This document shows positions 1 through 7,516 of a stretch of 17,328 nucleotides of DNA, in pieces. The notes under the pieces are model-generated. The model ran no database searches. It had not been told where the DNA came from and worked only from the letters and a program-made list of their open reading frames with translations. Every line of letters begins with the position of its first letter. Positions within the stretch are counted from its first letter, which is position 1. The translations under genes and the position numbers were made by a program. The stretch comes from Bacteroidota bacterium (lineage in GTDB: Bacteria; Bacteroidota; Ignavibacteria; Ignavibacteriales; Ignavibacteriaceae), in the NCBI GenBank assembly GCA_030706105.1, contig JAUZPC010000019.1, forward strand, positions 1 to 17,328. The letters are read 5' to 3'.

Positions 1-819
1 AGATGGAAATTTAATTATGGAGCATTTTTTAGTCCCAAAACGATTGCTAATAGTATTTTATCTCCATTATCTTCAGAAACTACTGTCAGAATTGAAGAAA
101 ATTCTCAGGAAGAGAATTATAAAAAGATTTATCTGCTGAATATGTCTGCATTTCTTAATGAGAAAAATACAATCAGAGGAAGTAATTATATTCTGCACGA
201 CTTCTTTTTATTAGAAAATAATCAGGAACTGAATTTTAGGTTTAGATATTCACAAAGAAAAAGCCTGGATCAGTACAGCGGAAGTATAGAAAGAGGTTAT
301 ACAAGAGAAAGAAGTATTCGCATAAAATTTAAAATGGTAGAAGAAATTACTAATCAAACCGACTATACTAATTCGCAGGATAATATAGCATCAAATACTT
401 TAAACAACAGAGTAAGGGAAATAACCGGCAATACGATTCTTTCGGATTTCTCATATAGGCCGACAAAAAATATTGAGGTAGGATTTCAAATAAAATCCGG
501 AAAGAATACTGATATCTACCCTTCAACCCCAACAATAATTGATATAAATGCACAGGTGTTAAGGTTCAATTATTCACTTGCAAGCGCAGGTAGAATTCAT
601 ATTGAAATTGAACGTAATGAGCTAATAGCAAATACTACAAAGAATTACATCCCATACGAGTTGACCGGAGGTAATAATATAGGTAAAAATTATATTTGGC
701 GAGCTAATATTGATTATCGTATATCTTCTTTTCTACAATCATCTGCTGCATATGACGGACGCCTTGTTGACGGGAAAGCAATTCATAATGCAAGAGCAGA
801 AGTAAGGGCTTATTTTTAA
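1..819 (+). CDS. Outer-membrane beta-barrel-like protein, C-terminal part (5' truncated)
   Basis: The reading frame is open from the first base of the window with no stop, so this is the last 272 residues of a longer protein; the Met at 142 is internal and probably not the start. The visible part shows alternating polar/hydrophobic stretches typical of membrane beta-strands (for example NFRFRYSQ, SIRIKFKM, NIEVGFQIK, RIHIEIERN, IWRANIDYRIS) joined by polar loops. It ends in AEVRAYF, with the C-terminal aromatic residue characteristic of outer-membrane barrels recognised by the BAM complex. No enzymatic motif is visible and I do not recognise the family; long Ignavibacteria/Chlorobi surface proteins end in a similar way. 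The Nudix gene starts one base after the stop, so the two are probably co-transcribed. The barrel assignment is an inference from strand pattern and terminus only. Confidence 0.75.
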   Translation, partial: RWKFNYGAFFSPKTIANSILSPLSSETTVRIEENSQEENYKKIYLLNMSAFLNEKNTIRGSNYILHDFFLLENNQELNFRFRYSQRKSLDQYSGSIERGYTRERSIRIKFKMVEEITNQTDYTNSQDNIASNTLNNRVREITGNTILSDFSYRPTKNIEVGFQIKSGKNTDIYPSTPTIIDINAQVLRFNYSLASAGRIHIEIERNELIANTTKNYIPYELTGGNNIGKNYIWRANIDYRISSFLQSSAAYDGRLVDGKAIHNARAEVRAYF

Positions 820-820
820 A

Positions 821-1270
821 ATGGAAATTAAAACAAAATACATTGAAGCTCATATTATTAAAATTCTTAATAATGAAATTCATTATTTAGCCTTAAAACG
901 TGCACCTTATCAATTATTTCCTGATATATGGCAGCCTGTAACGGGAAAAATTAAAGAAAATGAAAAAGCGTATAATGCAGCCAAAAGAGAAATACTTGAA
1001 GAAACCGGTATAGTTGTTAATGAAATATTTATTCTGCCAAAAGTTACTTCATTTTATTTACATACAGAAGATGCAGTTTACCTATCCCCGGTTTTTTTAT
1101 ATATAGTTGAGCCTGATTCAAAGATTAAATTAAGCTCCGAGCATATAGAATTCGGTTGGATGACAATAAATGAAGTAAAAAATAAATATGCATGGTATGG
1201 ACAGAGGGAATCAGTTGATGTTATCAACCAGTACGCTAGTAATAACTTTGAATATTTGGAGAAAATCTAA
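821..1270 (+). CDS. Nudix hydrolase, NudB (dihydroneopterin triphosphate pyrophosphatase)-like
   Basis: A 149-aa single-domain Nudix hydrolase. Residues 42-64 match the Nudix box GX5EX7REUXEEXGU exactly: G42, E48, R56-E57, E60-E61, G63, I64. These acidic residues bind the Mg2+ that drives pyrophosphate cleavage of a nucleoside diphosphate-linked substrate. The stretch just before the box (LFPDIWQPVTG, residues 32-42) resembles the NudB/dATP pyrophosphohydrolase branch, whose bacterial members act on dihydroneopterin triphosphate in folate synthesis. That substrate is an inference; Nudix specificity cannot be read from the box. The ATG lies one base after the stop of the upstream barrel-like gene, suggesting translational coupling. 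The length is normal for the family and nothing appears broken. Confidence 0.88.
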   Translation: MEIKTKYIEAHIIKILNNEIHYLALKRAPYQLFPDIWQPVTGKIKENEKAYNAAKREILEETGIVVNEIFILPKVTSFYLHTEDAVYLSPVFLYIVEPDSKIKLSSEHIEFGWMTINEVKNKYAWYGQRESVDVINQYASNNFEYLEKI

Positions 1271-1328
1271 AAATGCAGTATATAATTATTTTTGCATAAA
1301 ATACCTTTAATTTGGTCATGCAATTATC

Positions 1329-1336
1329 TATTTTTG
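1329..1336 (+). promoter_or_regulatory. Candidate Bacteroidota-type -7 box upstream of the PfkB gene
   Basis: TATTTTTG matches the TAnnTTTG -7 element of the Bacteroidota primary sigma factor and lies 32 bp before the TTG start at 1369. The -33 partner is imperfect: TTTA at 1306-1309 with a 19-bp spacer, or TTTG at 1311-1314 with a 14-bp spacer that is short for the consensus. The DNA is very AT-rich, so a chance match is possible. Confidence 0.3.
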
Positions 1337-1358
1337 AATATTATTATATTATAAATCT

Positions 1359-1362
1359 GGAG
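1359..1362 (+). promoter_or_regulatory. Ribosome binding site that fixes a TTG start
   Basis: GGAG lies 6 bases before TTG at 1369. No ATG or GTG is available at this point, and the conserved first beta-strand of the PfkB fold begins immediately after the TTG, so this site supports TTG as the real initiation codon. Confidence 0.6.
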
Positions 1363-1368
1363 TAAAAA

Positions 1369-2286
1369 TTGGGTCTTTTAGTAGTAGGATCGTTAGCACT
1401 TGATACAGTTGCCACACCTTTTGACAGAGTTGAAGAAGCCTTAGGCGGTTCAGCAACTTATGTATCATTATCCGCAAGCTATTTTAGCGGACCAGTATAC
1501 TTAGTTGGGGTTGTCGGAGAGGATTTCCCAAAAGAATATATCACTCTTTTGGAAAACCACAATGTTGATTTAACCGGACTTCAAATAATAAAAGGTGGTG
1601 AAACTTTTAGGTGGTCAGGAAAATATCACTATGATTTAAATGTTAGAGACACATTACTAACTGAATTAAATGTTTTTGAGAATTTTGATCCTATCATCCC
1701 GGACAATGCAAAAAAAGCAAAATTTGTATGTCTTGGAAACATAGATCCAACTCTTCAGATGAAAGTATTAGATCAGTTAGAAAGTCCGCAGCTTATAGTA
1801 TGCGATACCATGAATTATTGGATTGAAGGTAAACGCGAAGAACTGCTTAAACTGTTAAAGAGGGTACACGTCTTAATAATTAATGATTCTGAAGCCAGAT
1901 TGCTTGCTGACGAGCCCAATCTTATAAAAGCTGCAAAAAAAATTAAAAATTTAGGCCCTAATACTCTTATCATTAAAAAAGGTGAGCATGGCGCTTTACT
2001 TTTTAGTGATGATACTGTTTTTTCCGCTCCTGCATATCCTATGGAAATGATATTTGATCCAACAGGTGCCGGCGATACTTTTGCAGGCGGTTTTACCGGA
2101 TATCTCCACAAAACTCAGGACTTATCAGTTGAAAATATGAAACGTGCTGTTATTTACGGCAGTGTTATGGCTTCATTCTGTGTTGAACAATTCAGCACTA
2201 AAGCATTAGAAGATCTGATGTATTTAAGAGTACACGACAGATTTACAGACTTTTTGAGATTATCAAAATTTGATGAAAAAGACTGA
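1369..2286 (+). CDS. PfkB-family carbohydrate (ribokinase-like) kinase
   Basis: A 305-aa ATP-dependent kinase of the ribokinase/PfkB superfamily, predicted cytosolic. The start is TTG, supported by GGAG six bases upstream and by the fold's first strand beginning at residue 3 (LLVVGSLALD). The Gly-Gly substrate-loop motif is at residues 26-27 (LGGSATY). The PfkB signature DPTGAGDTFAGGF begins at D230, with the anion-hole GAG and catalytic base D236. The length is usual for the family. The sugar substrate cannot be read from sequence. The isomerase gene that follows overlaps this one by 14 bp, which points to coupled translation and perhaps successive steps on a pentose derivative such as methylthioribose, 5-deoxyribose or ribose-1-phosphate. 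That linkage is an inference; the family also contains adenosine, fructose and nucleoside kinases. Confidence 0.9.
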   Translation: MGLLVVGSLALDTVATPFDRVEEALGGSATYVSLSASYFSGPVYLVGVVGEDFPKEYITLLENHNVDLTGLQIIKGGETFRWSGKYHYDLNVRDTLLTELNVFENFDPIIPDNAKKAKFVCLGNIDPTLQMKVLDQLESPQLIVCDTMNYWIEGKREELLKLLKRVHVLIINDSEARLLADEPNLIKAAKKIKNLGPNTLIIKKGEHGALLFSDDTVFSAPAYPMEMIFDPTGAGDTFAGGFTGYLHKTQDLSVENMKRAVIYGSVMASFCVEQFSTKALEDLMYLRVHDRFTDFLRLSKFDEKD

Positions 2287-3292
2287 TTATTTTGCAATTG
2301 ACTTTGTTGACGGGCAATTGGAATTTCTTGATCAAACGAAATTGCCATTAGCAGAAGAATATTGCAAGACAGATAATTATGAAATAATAGCTCAGGCAAT
2401 TGAGGTATTAAAATTAAGAGGCGCACCGCAAATAGGTGTCGCCTCTGCTTATGCTTTGGCTTTATCAATAAAAAATTCCGCATTGGAAGACATTGATTCT
2501 ACTTTTAATACAGCGTATAACAGATTAGCCTCAACACGCCCAACAGCCGTGAATTTATTTTTTGCATTAAACAGAATAAAAAACGTCTATAAGGAAAATA
2601 GTTTCAGAAATGATGTTTATTCACTTCTGATTGAAGAAGCAAAAAAGATTCATTCTGAAGATATAGAAAAATGCAAAGCGATCGGCAAAAATGGTTTAAG
2701 AATATTCAAGAAGAAAGCAAATATTCTAACACATTGCAATACAGGTAAACTTGCAACTTCCGGGGATGGAACGGCATTTAATATAATCAAAACTGCATTT
2801 GAAGAAGGATTAGTAAATCATGTCTATGCAGACGAAACCCGCCCTCTGCTTCAAGGAAGTCGTCTTACGGCATTTGAATTAGAGAAGTGCAACATTCCAT
2901 TTTCAATACAAACAGACTCAATGGCCGCAGTATTGATGAAAGAAGGGAAAGTTGATCTGGTTATTACAGGAGCTGACAGAATTGCATTAAATGGTGATTC
3001 CGCTAACAAAATCGGGACTTATGCTCTGGCAGTATTATGTAATTTCCATAATATTCCATTCTACATAGCCGCTCCCACAACTACTTTTGATAAGAATATC
3101 TTAACTGGCGCAGAAATTGAAATCGAATTCCGAAATAAAAAAGAAGTAATTGAAATAAATAACACTGAAGTAACAAAGAACAGCTATGATGTTTATTCAC
3201 CGGCTTTTGATGTTACTCCTTCTTTTTTAATAACAGGAATAATAACGGAAAATGATTTTTATACTTTCCCTTATAATTTCCTCTATGACTAA
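2273..3292 (+). CDS. mtnA: S-methyl-5-thioribose-1-phosphate isomerase (MtnA / eIF2B-like)
   Basis: A 339-aa isomerase of the MtnA/eIF2B alpha-like family. MtnA converts methylthioribose-1-phosphate to methylthioribulose-1-phosphate in the methionine salvage or DHAP-shunt route. Visible family motifs are RGAPQIGVA near the N-terminus, HCNTG with C155, ETRPLLQGSRLTAFEL, TGADRIALNGDSANKIGTY with D235, and PAFDVTP near the C-terminus. C155 and D235 are 80 residues apart, the spacing of the known catalytic Cys/Asp pair (160/240 in the Bacillus enzyme). I chose ATG 2273 over the in-frame TTG at 2270. The gene overlaps the PfkB gene by 14 bp and recO by 8 bp. The loop after the Cys reads GKLATSGDGTA, with Lys and Asp where I remember small or aromatic residues in typical MtnA, so ribose-1,5-bisphosphate or 5-deoxyribose-1-phosphate remain possible substrates. 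Confidence 0.9.
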   Translation: MKKTDYFAIDFVDGQLEFLDQTKLPLAEEYCKTDNYEIIAQAIEVLKLRGAPQIGVASAYALALSIKNSALEDIDSTFNTAYNRLASTRPTAVNLFFALNRIKNVYKENSFRNDVYSLLIEEAKKIHSEDIEKCKAIGKNGLRIFKKKANILTHCNTGKLATSGDGTAFNIIKTAFEEGLVNHVYADETRPLLQGSRLTAFELEKCNIPFSIQTDSMAAVLMKEGKVDLVITGADRIALNGDSANKIGTYALAVLCNFHNIPFYIAAPTTTFDKNILTGAEIEIEFRNKKEVIEINNTEVTKNSYDVYSPAFDVTPSFLITGIITENDFYTFPYNFLYD

Positions 3293-4022
3293 TATTCTTA
3301 AAACTGAAGCAATTGTATTAAATAAAATTAATTACGGTGATACAAGCAAAATTGTAAATTTGTTTACAAAAGATACGGGGAAAGTATCTGTAATTATTAA
3401 AGGGGGAAGAGACAGTAAATCAAAAATCGGGAAAATCACCGACCCATTAAACTACCTGCAAATAATCTATTATCAAAAAGATACCAGGGAAATACAACTG
3501 CTTACAGAAGCAGATCTTTTATTATTTTTCCATAATATAAAAAGTGACATTGACCGTTTAAGTTATGCTTCAGCAACACTGGAATTGTTTATTAAACTAA
3601 TCCCTGAAAACGAGTATAATTTAAGATTATTTAAAGGATTATTAAAAATTTTAGGATTACTGGACGATGTAACGACCAGTCCTATAGACCTTTTTTGTAG
3701 TTTCCTTATGTTCTTTATAAAAGAAATCGGTTACGAAATTCAGCTTGAAAACTGTGTAATATGCGGTGAAGCAACGCTAAATAATTTGTCATTGGGTTAT
3801 AATTATGAAAAGGGTATTTTTTGCAATAGCTGTAAAAAAAACAATTTTTTTGAAACTAATATTCAAACGGAACTTTTTAATTATTTAATTAGTCTAAAAA
3901 CAAATAAAAAGAACTATGAAACAAATACAAAGGTTAAAGAAGACGCAATTAAATTTATGGAAAAGTTTTTAAAATATCATTTTACGGATTTTAAAGAATT
4001 GCAGTCATTAAGATTAAAATAA
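3285..4022 (+). CDS. recO: DNA repair protein RecO
   Basis: A 245-aa RecO, which anneals ssDNA and with RecR loads RecA on SSB-coated gaps in RecFOR recombinational repair. The N-terminal OB-fold is visible from residue 1 (ILKTEAIVLNKINYGDTSKI, then KVSVIIKGGRDSKSK). A middle helical part follows, then a C-terminal zinc-ribbon with C157-x2-C160 and C180-x2-C183. Many RecO proteins keep this four-Cys site and others have lost it; here it is complete. I start at ATG 3285 (MTNILKTE), which overlaps the mtnA stop by 8 bp. The in-frame ATG at 3252 would add eleven residues with no family counterpart. There is no functional link to its neighbours beyond operon membership. Confidence 0.93.
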   Translation: MTNILKTEAIVLNKINYGDTSKIVNLFTKDTGKVSVIIKGGRDSKSKIGKITDPLNYLQIIYYQKDTREIQLLTEADLLLFFHNIKSDIDRLSYASATLELFIKLIPENEYNLRLFKGLLKILGLLDDVTTSPIDLFCSFLMFFIKEIGYEIQLENCVICGEATLNNLSLGYNYEKGIFCNSCKKNNFFETNIQTELFNYLISLKTNKKNYETNTKVKEDAIKFMEKFLKYHFTDFKELQSLRLK

Positions 4023-4045
4023 TCTAAAAATAATGAAACTATAAT

Positions 4046-4050
4046 GGAGG
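4046..4050 (+). promoter_or_regulatory. Strong Shine-Dalgarno that decides the HtrA start
   Basis: GGAGG lies 11 bases before ATG 4062 and overlaps the in-frame ATG at 4044. It argues that translation begins at 4062, where a typical signal-peptide N-terminus (MKNKK followed by a hydrophobic stretch) also begins. Confidence 0.5.
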
Positions 4051-4061
4051 AAATATTATCT

Positions 4062-5552
4062 ATGAAAAATAAAAAAATATTAAGCATCGGAGTATTGGCA
4101 GCAGCAGGTATTCTATTTTGTGCAATATTAGTTTCCGGATTTGGTTTGGTAAAACCTTCCTATGCTAATTTTCAACTTGGTGCAAGCCGGCCGCCGGTAA
4201 ATTTGGATGCTGATGCAAATTCATTTAGTAAAGCTTTTATAGAAGTAGCAGAAAAAGTTACACCTGCTATTGTTCAAATATCTGTTGTCTCAGAACGTAC
4301 AGACGATCCTCACAATGATTTCTTCTTCTTCCCATTTAAAGATATGCCAAAAGAGCAAAAAGGCTCCGGCAGCGGGATAATTATCTCTGAGGATGGTTAT
4401 ATAATTACTAATAATCACGTAGTAGAAAATGCTTCAAAAATAGATGTGAACTTATATGATAAAAGATCTTTCTCCGGAAAAGTTGTTGGCAGAGATCCTT
4501 TAACAGATTTAGCTGTTATTAAAATTGATGCAAAAGGTTTGCCTATGGCTTACTTAGGAGATTCTGATGGGTTAAAAGTTGGACAGTGGGTTATGGCTAT
4601 CGGCAATCCGCTTGCCTTAACTTCTACAGTAACTGCCGGTATAGTTAGTGCAATTGGCAGAAGTAAACTTGGACTAATAAAAGATACATATGGCGTAGAA
4701 AATTTTATTCAGACTGATGCAGTAATTAATCCGGGAAACAGCGGTGGCGCATTAGTTGATTTATCCGGTGCTGTAATTGGAGTAAACTCCGCAATTGCAT
4801 CTTCAGGAACAGGTACTTATATAGGTTACGGTTTTGCCATCCCAATCAACTTGGCTAAATCTGTTGCCAAGGATTTAATTGAGCACGGAAAAGTAAGCCG
4901 TGGTTATATAGGAATTAACATTGGTGATGTTGATGCAGACTTAGCAAGATCTTTAGGGCTGAATAAACCCAAAGGTGTTATAGTACAGGGCTTAGTTAAA
5001 GATGGTGCCGCAGCAAAAGCTGACATTAAAGAAATGGATGTAATTCTTAAAGTTGACGGTAAAGAAGTTGACGCACCAAATGAACTTCAAAGTTTAATTG
5101 CTTCCAAGTCCGCAGGCTCTGTAGTTACCCTTACTATTTGGAGAGACGGAAAGGAAATGGAGAGAAAAGTTACTTTGAAGGCAAGAGATAACGATGCCAA
5201 GACTGAAGTAGCTTCAAATGAGGAAAATAATGAAGTAGAAAAAGAATCAAAAAATTCTACTTTGGCATTTGATGAAATAGGATTGACCGTTGCTAATTTA
5301 TCTGCTGCTGATAAAAAGAGCTATAATGTTGAGTCCGGAGTGAAAATTACAGATGTTAAACCTTATAGCAAGGCGGATGATAAAAATTTAGCACCAAATT
5401 TTGTAATTATTGAGGCCGGAAAGAAAAAAATTAAAAATATCCATGACCTAAAAACGGCTATTGAAGATAAACGTGGATCTGCCGTTCTGTTAAAAGTACA
5501 AGATATTAAAGGGACAAGCAGATATATAGCTGTTGACATTCCAAAAAAATAA
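4062..5552 (+). CDS. DegP/HtrA periplasmic serine protease with two PDZ domains
   Basis: A 496-aa envelope protease/chaperone of family S1C that degrades or refolds damaged periplasmic and outer-membrane proteins. A basic N-terminus (MKNKK) is followed by a hydrophobic segment at about residues 7-30 and a possible signal peptidase site after PSYA (near residue 36), so it is exported or membrane-tethered. The trypsin-like triad is complete: H119 (ITNNHVV), D149 (PLTDLAV) and S227 (NPGNSGGAL). The first PDZ domain begins around RGYIGINIGD (about residue 280) and runs to about 375. A charged Glu/Asn/Lys-rich linker follows, then a second, more divergent PDZ at about 405-495. The size and architecture are those of DegP/DegQ. 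It follows recO by 39 bases and is closed by an intrinsic terminator, so it ends its transcription unit. I cannot assign DegP versus DegQ or DegS-type roles from sequence. Confidence 0.94.
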   Translation: MKNKKILSIGVLAAAGILFCAILVSGFGLVKPSYANFQLGASRPPVNLDADANSFSKAFIEVAEKVTPAIVQISVVSERTDDPHNDFFFFPFKDMPKEQKGSGSGIIISEDGYIITNNHVVENASKIDVNLYDKRSFSGKVVGRDPLTDLAVIKIDAKGLPMAYLGDSDGLKVGQWVMAIGNPLALTSTVTAGIVSAIGRSKLGLIKDTYGVENFIQTDAVINPGNSGGALVDLSGAVIGVNSAIASSGTGTYIGYGFAIPINLAKSVAKDLIEHGKVSRGYIGINIGDVDADLARSLGLNKPKGVIVQGLVKDGAAAKADIKEMDVILKVDGKEVDAPNELQSLIASKSAGSVVTLTIWRDGKEMERKVTLKARDNDAKTEVASNEENNEVEKESKNSTLAFDEIGLTVANLSAADKKSYNVESGVKITDVKPYSKADDKNLAPNFVIIEAGKKKIKNIHDLKTAIEDKRGSAVLLKVQDIKGTSRYIAVDIPKK

Positions 5553-5568
5553 TTGATCAATTCTTCTT

Positions 5569-5598
5569 AAAACGTCTCATTATTGAGACGTTTTTTTT
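5569..5598 (+). terminator. Rho-independent terminator after the HtrA gene
   Basis: A perfect 11-bp stem (AAAACGTCTCA at 5569-5579 pairing with 5584-5594) with a 4-base loop TTAT is followed directly by a run of eight T (5591-5598) on the plus strand. It begins 17 bases after the HtrA stop and ends 31 bases before aroC, so it separates the two transcription units. The outer A:T pairs also form an A-tract on the left arm, so some termination on the minus strand is possible, but no minus-strand gene lies to the right nearby. Confidence 0.9.
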
Positions 5599-5629
5599 AT
5601 ATTTAAAGCAATAATAAAAACATTTATAT

Positions 5630-6838
5630 ATGATAAGATTTTTGACAGCCGGTGAATCACACGGCAAAGCTTTATCCACTATCGTTGATGGATTTCCATC
5701 AAATATTAGAATATTAAAATCTGATATTGATTTTCAATTAAAACGCAGGCAGGTAGGATATGGCCGTGGGGAAAGGATGTCAATTGAAAGTGATACTGCA
5801 GAAATATTATCCGGTATCAGGCATGGAAAATCACTTGGTTCTCCGATATCTCTTCTTATTAGCAATAAAGACTGGGAAAATTGGGAAGATATCATGTCTT
5901 CCGAAGAATTAACTAGCGAAATATCTAAAGTTACTATACCTCGTCCGGGACATGCGGATTTAACAGGTGTTTCTAAATATAACTTTAACGATATCAGGAA
6001 TTCAATTGAAAGATCTTCTGCAAGAGAAACAGCAGCAAGAGTTGCAGCCTGTTCAATCGCAAGAATATTTCTAAAGGAATTTGATATTACAATTGGAAGT
6101 TTTGTTGAAAGTGTTGGTGGAGTATTTTCTGACAACAACATTTATCATCTTTTATTGAGTAACAACTATCATGATAATAAATCAATTATAGCGCTCAGTA
6201 CTTCTGCCGATAAAAGTGATTTAAGAGTGTTGGATAGTGTTCATGAAAAGAAAATTAAGAATCGAATTGATGAGGTGAAGGAAAAGGGGGATACACTTGG
6301 GGGAACGATGGTTGTCTTTGCCGTGGGTCTCCCTGTAGGCCTGGGTTCCTTTATGCAATATGACCGGAGATTGGATGCTGAAATAACGAGCAGTATAATG
6401 TCTGTAAACGCTGTTAAAGGTATTGAAATTGGAAGTGGATTCAATTCTGCCGTAAATACAGGTTCATCAAATAATGATGTTATAGAATTGGCAGGTGGTA
6501 ATATTGGGCATCGGACAAATTATTCCGGTGGAATTGAAGGGGGCATCTCTAATGGAATGCCTTTAATAATTAGAGCTGCCATGAAGCCAATTTCTACATT
6601 GGCGAACCCTGTTGAGACTATTGATCTGAGTAAAATGCTTCCCGTAAAGAGCAGATGGGAAAGAAGTGATTTTACTGCCGTACCTTCTTGCTCGGTAATT
6701 GCTGAATCTATGTTGTGTTGGTCTATAGCAAAATTGTTTATAGAGAAATTTGGAGGTGACTCCATAGAAGAAACGAAGGATAATTACAATTCTTATATGT
6801 TAAAATTGAATAATAGAATAAAGGATAATTTCAAATAG
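5630..6838 (+). CDS. aroC: Chorismate synthase
   Basis: A 402-aa AroC, the last shikimate-pathway enzyme. It makes chorismate from 5-enolpyruvylshikimate-3-phosphate using reduced FMN without net redox. Signatures are TAGESHG at the N-terminus with H11, RRQVGYGRGERM, RPGHADLTG with H108, SSARETAARVA, KGDTLGGTMVVFAVGLPVG, YDRRLDAEI and GGIEGGISNGMPL. H11 and H108 correspond to the two conserved active-site histidines. The length is at the upper end of the usual range because of the C-terminal extension. No good Shine-Dalgarno is visible before ATG 5630. The gene starts just after the HtrA terminator and so probably has its own promoter, which I could not pin down. The metallo-hydrolase gene follows after two bases. 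Confidence 0.97.
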   Translation: MIRFLTAGESHGKALSTIVDGFPSNIRILKSDIDFQLKRRQVGYGRGERMSIESDTAEILSGIRHGKSLGSPISLLISNKDWENWEDIMSSEELTSEISKVTIPRPGHADLTGVSKYNFNDIRNSIERSSARETAARVAACSIARIFLKEFDITIGSFVESVGGVFSDNNIYHLLLSNNYHDNKSIIALSTSADKSDLRVLDSVHEKKIKNRIDEVKEKGDTLGGTMVVFAVGLPVGLGSFMQYDRRLDAEITSSIMSVNAVKGIEIGSGFNSAVNTGSSNNDVIELAGGNIGHRTNYSGGIEGGISNGMPLIIRAAMKPISTLANPVETIDLSKMLPVKSRWERSDFTAVPSCSVIAESMLCWSIAKLFIEKFGGDSIEETKDNYNSYMLKLNNRIKDNFK

Positions 6839-6840
6839 AT

Positions 6841-7476
6841 ATGATAAATATTAAAATGTTTAGCTTTAATCCATTTTGTGAAAATACATTTATTGTTTCC
6901 AATAAAAATGATGGTATTATTATAGACCCTGGATGCTTATATGATGACGAATTTGTAGAATTAGATACTTATTTAGCACAAAATAAAATTGATGTTAAAG
7001 CTATTTTAATTACGCATGGGCATTTAGATCATGTATTCGGATGTAAATATATTGCAAATAAATATAACACAAAAATTTATTTGCCGGAATTAGACAAACC
7101 TTTATATGATGATCTTGAGCAGCAGTCAATACAATTTAATATTGAATTAGATATGCCTCCCGCTCCTGATTACTTAATAAAAAATGAAGACACTTTAACT
7201 TTATGTGATTTTAAGATTAAACCTCTATTTACACCGGGGCATTCGGCCGGAGAAATGTGCTACTTTTTTGAACAAGATAATGTTTGTTTCACGGGTGATG
7301 TATTATTCTCAGGGAGTATCGGCAGAACGGATTTGTGGCAGGGGAATTATAATACAATTATTAACTCTATAAAGAATAAGTTGTTTACGCTTAAAGATGA
7401 TGTAGTTATTTATCCGGGTCACGGAGAAGAAAGCACTATCGGAAATGAAAGACAGAATAATCCTTTTTTCACATAG
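6841..7476 (+). CDS. Metallo-beta-lactamase-fold hydrolase, YcbL/glyoxalase II-like
   Basis: A 211-aa MBL-fold metalloenzyme, predicted cytosolic. The binuclear metal site is complete: T-H59-x-H61-x-D63-H64 (THGHLDH), H134 in TPGHSAGEM, D153 in FTGDVLF and H194 in YPGHGEE. The GSIGRTDLW stretch following D153 is typical of the YcbL/glyoxalase II group of thioester hydrolases, which includes type II glyoxalases and relatives of persulfide dioxygenases. It lacks the extra C-terminal helical domain of classical GloB, as expected for the short YcbL type. It begins two bases after the aroC stop, so it is co-transcribed; no functional link to aromatic synthesis is known to me. The precise substrate is uncertain. 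Confidence 0.9.
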   Translation: MINIKMFSFNPFCENTFIVSNKNDGIIIDPGCLYDDEFVELDTYLAQNKIDVKAILITHGHLDHVFGCKYIANKYNTKIYLPELDKPLYDDLEQQSIQFNIELDMPPAPDYLIKNEDTLTLCDFKIKPLFTPGHSAGEMCYFFEQDNVCFTGDVLFSGSIGRTDLWQGNYNTIINSIKNKLFTLKDDVVIYPGHGEESTIGNERQNNPFFT

Positions 7477-7516
7477 ACTTTCTTAAAATATTATCATTTA
7501 TTGAAAGAATTTAGGA

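Noticed and set aside
1271..1368. Possible small RNA or riboswitch in the 98-bp gap before the pfkB-like gene
   Set aside because: Only a weak ATGCA/TGCAT inverted pair with a long AT-rich loop is visible; no conserved aptamer pattern or terminator was found.
2154..2483. Open frame on the minus strand across the pfkB-mtnA junction
   Set aside because: It lies antisense to two well-supported enzymes, has no recognisable domain and reads as a low-complexity shadow.
3252..3284. Upstream in-frame start for RecO
   Set aside because: It would add eleven hydrophobic residues inside mtnA that the family lacks; ATG 3285 gives the normal N-terminus and an 8-bp operon overlap.
4044..4061. Upstream start for the HtrA protease
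   Set aside because: The GGAGG Shine-Dalgarno overlaps this ATG and instead points to ATG 4062, which begins a normal signal peptide.
5734..6141. 135-codon minus-strand frame inside aroC
   Set aside because: It is antisense to strongly conserved chorismate synthase motifs, with no domain of its own and no ribosome site.
7477..7516. CTTTC/GAAAG inverted repeat between the MBL-fold gene and the 120-aa gene as a terminator
   Set aside because: The stem is only five base pairs with a long loop and no T-run follows.
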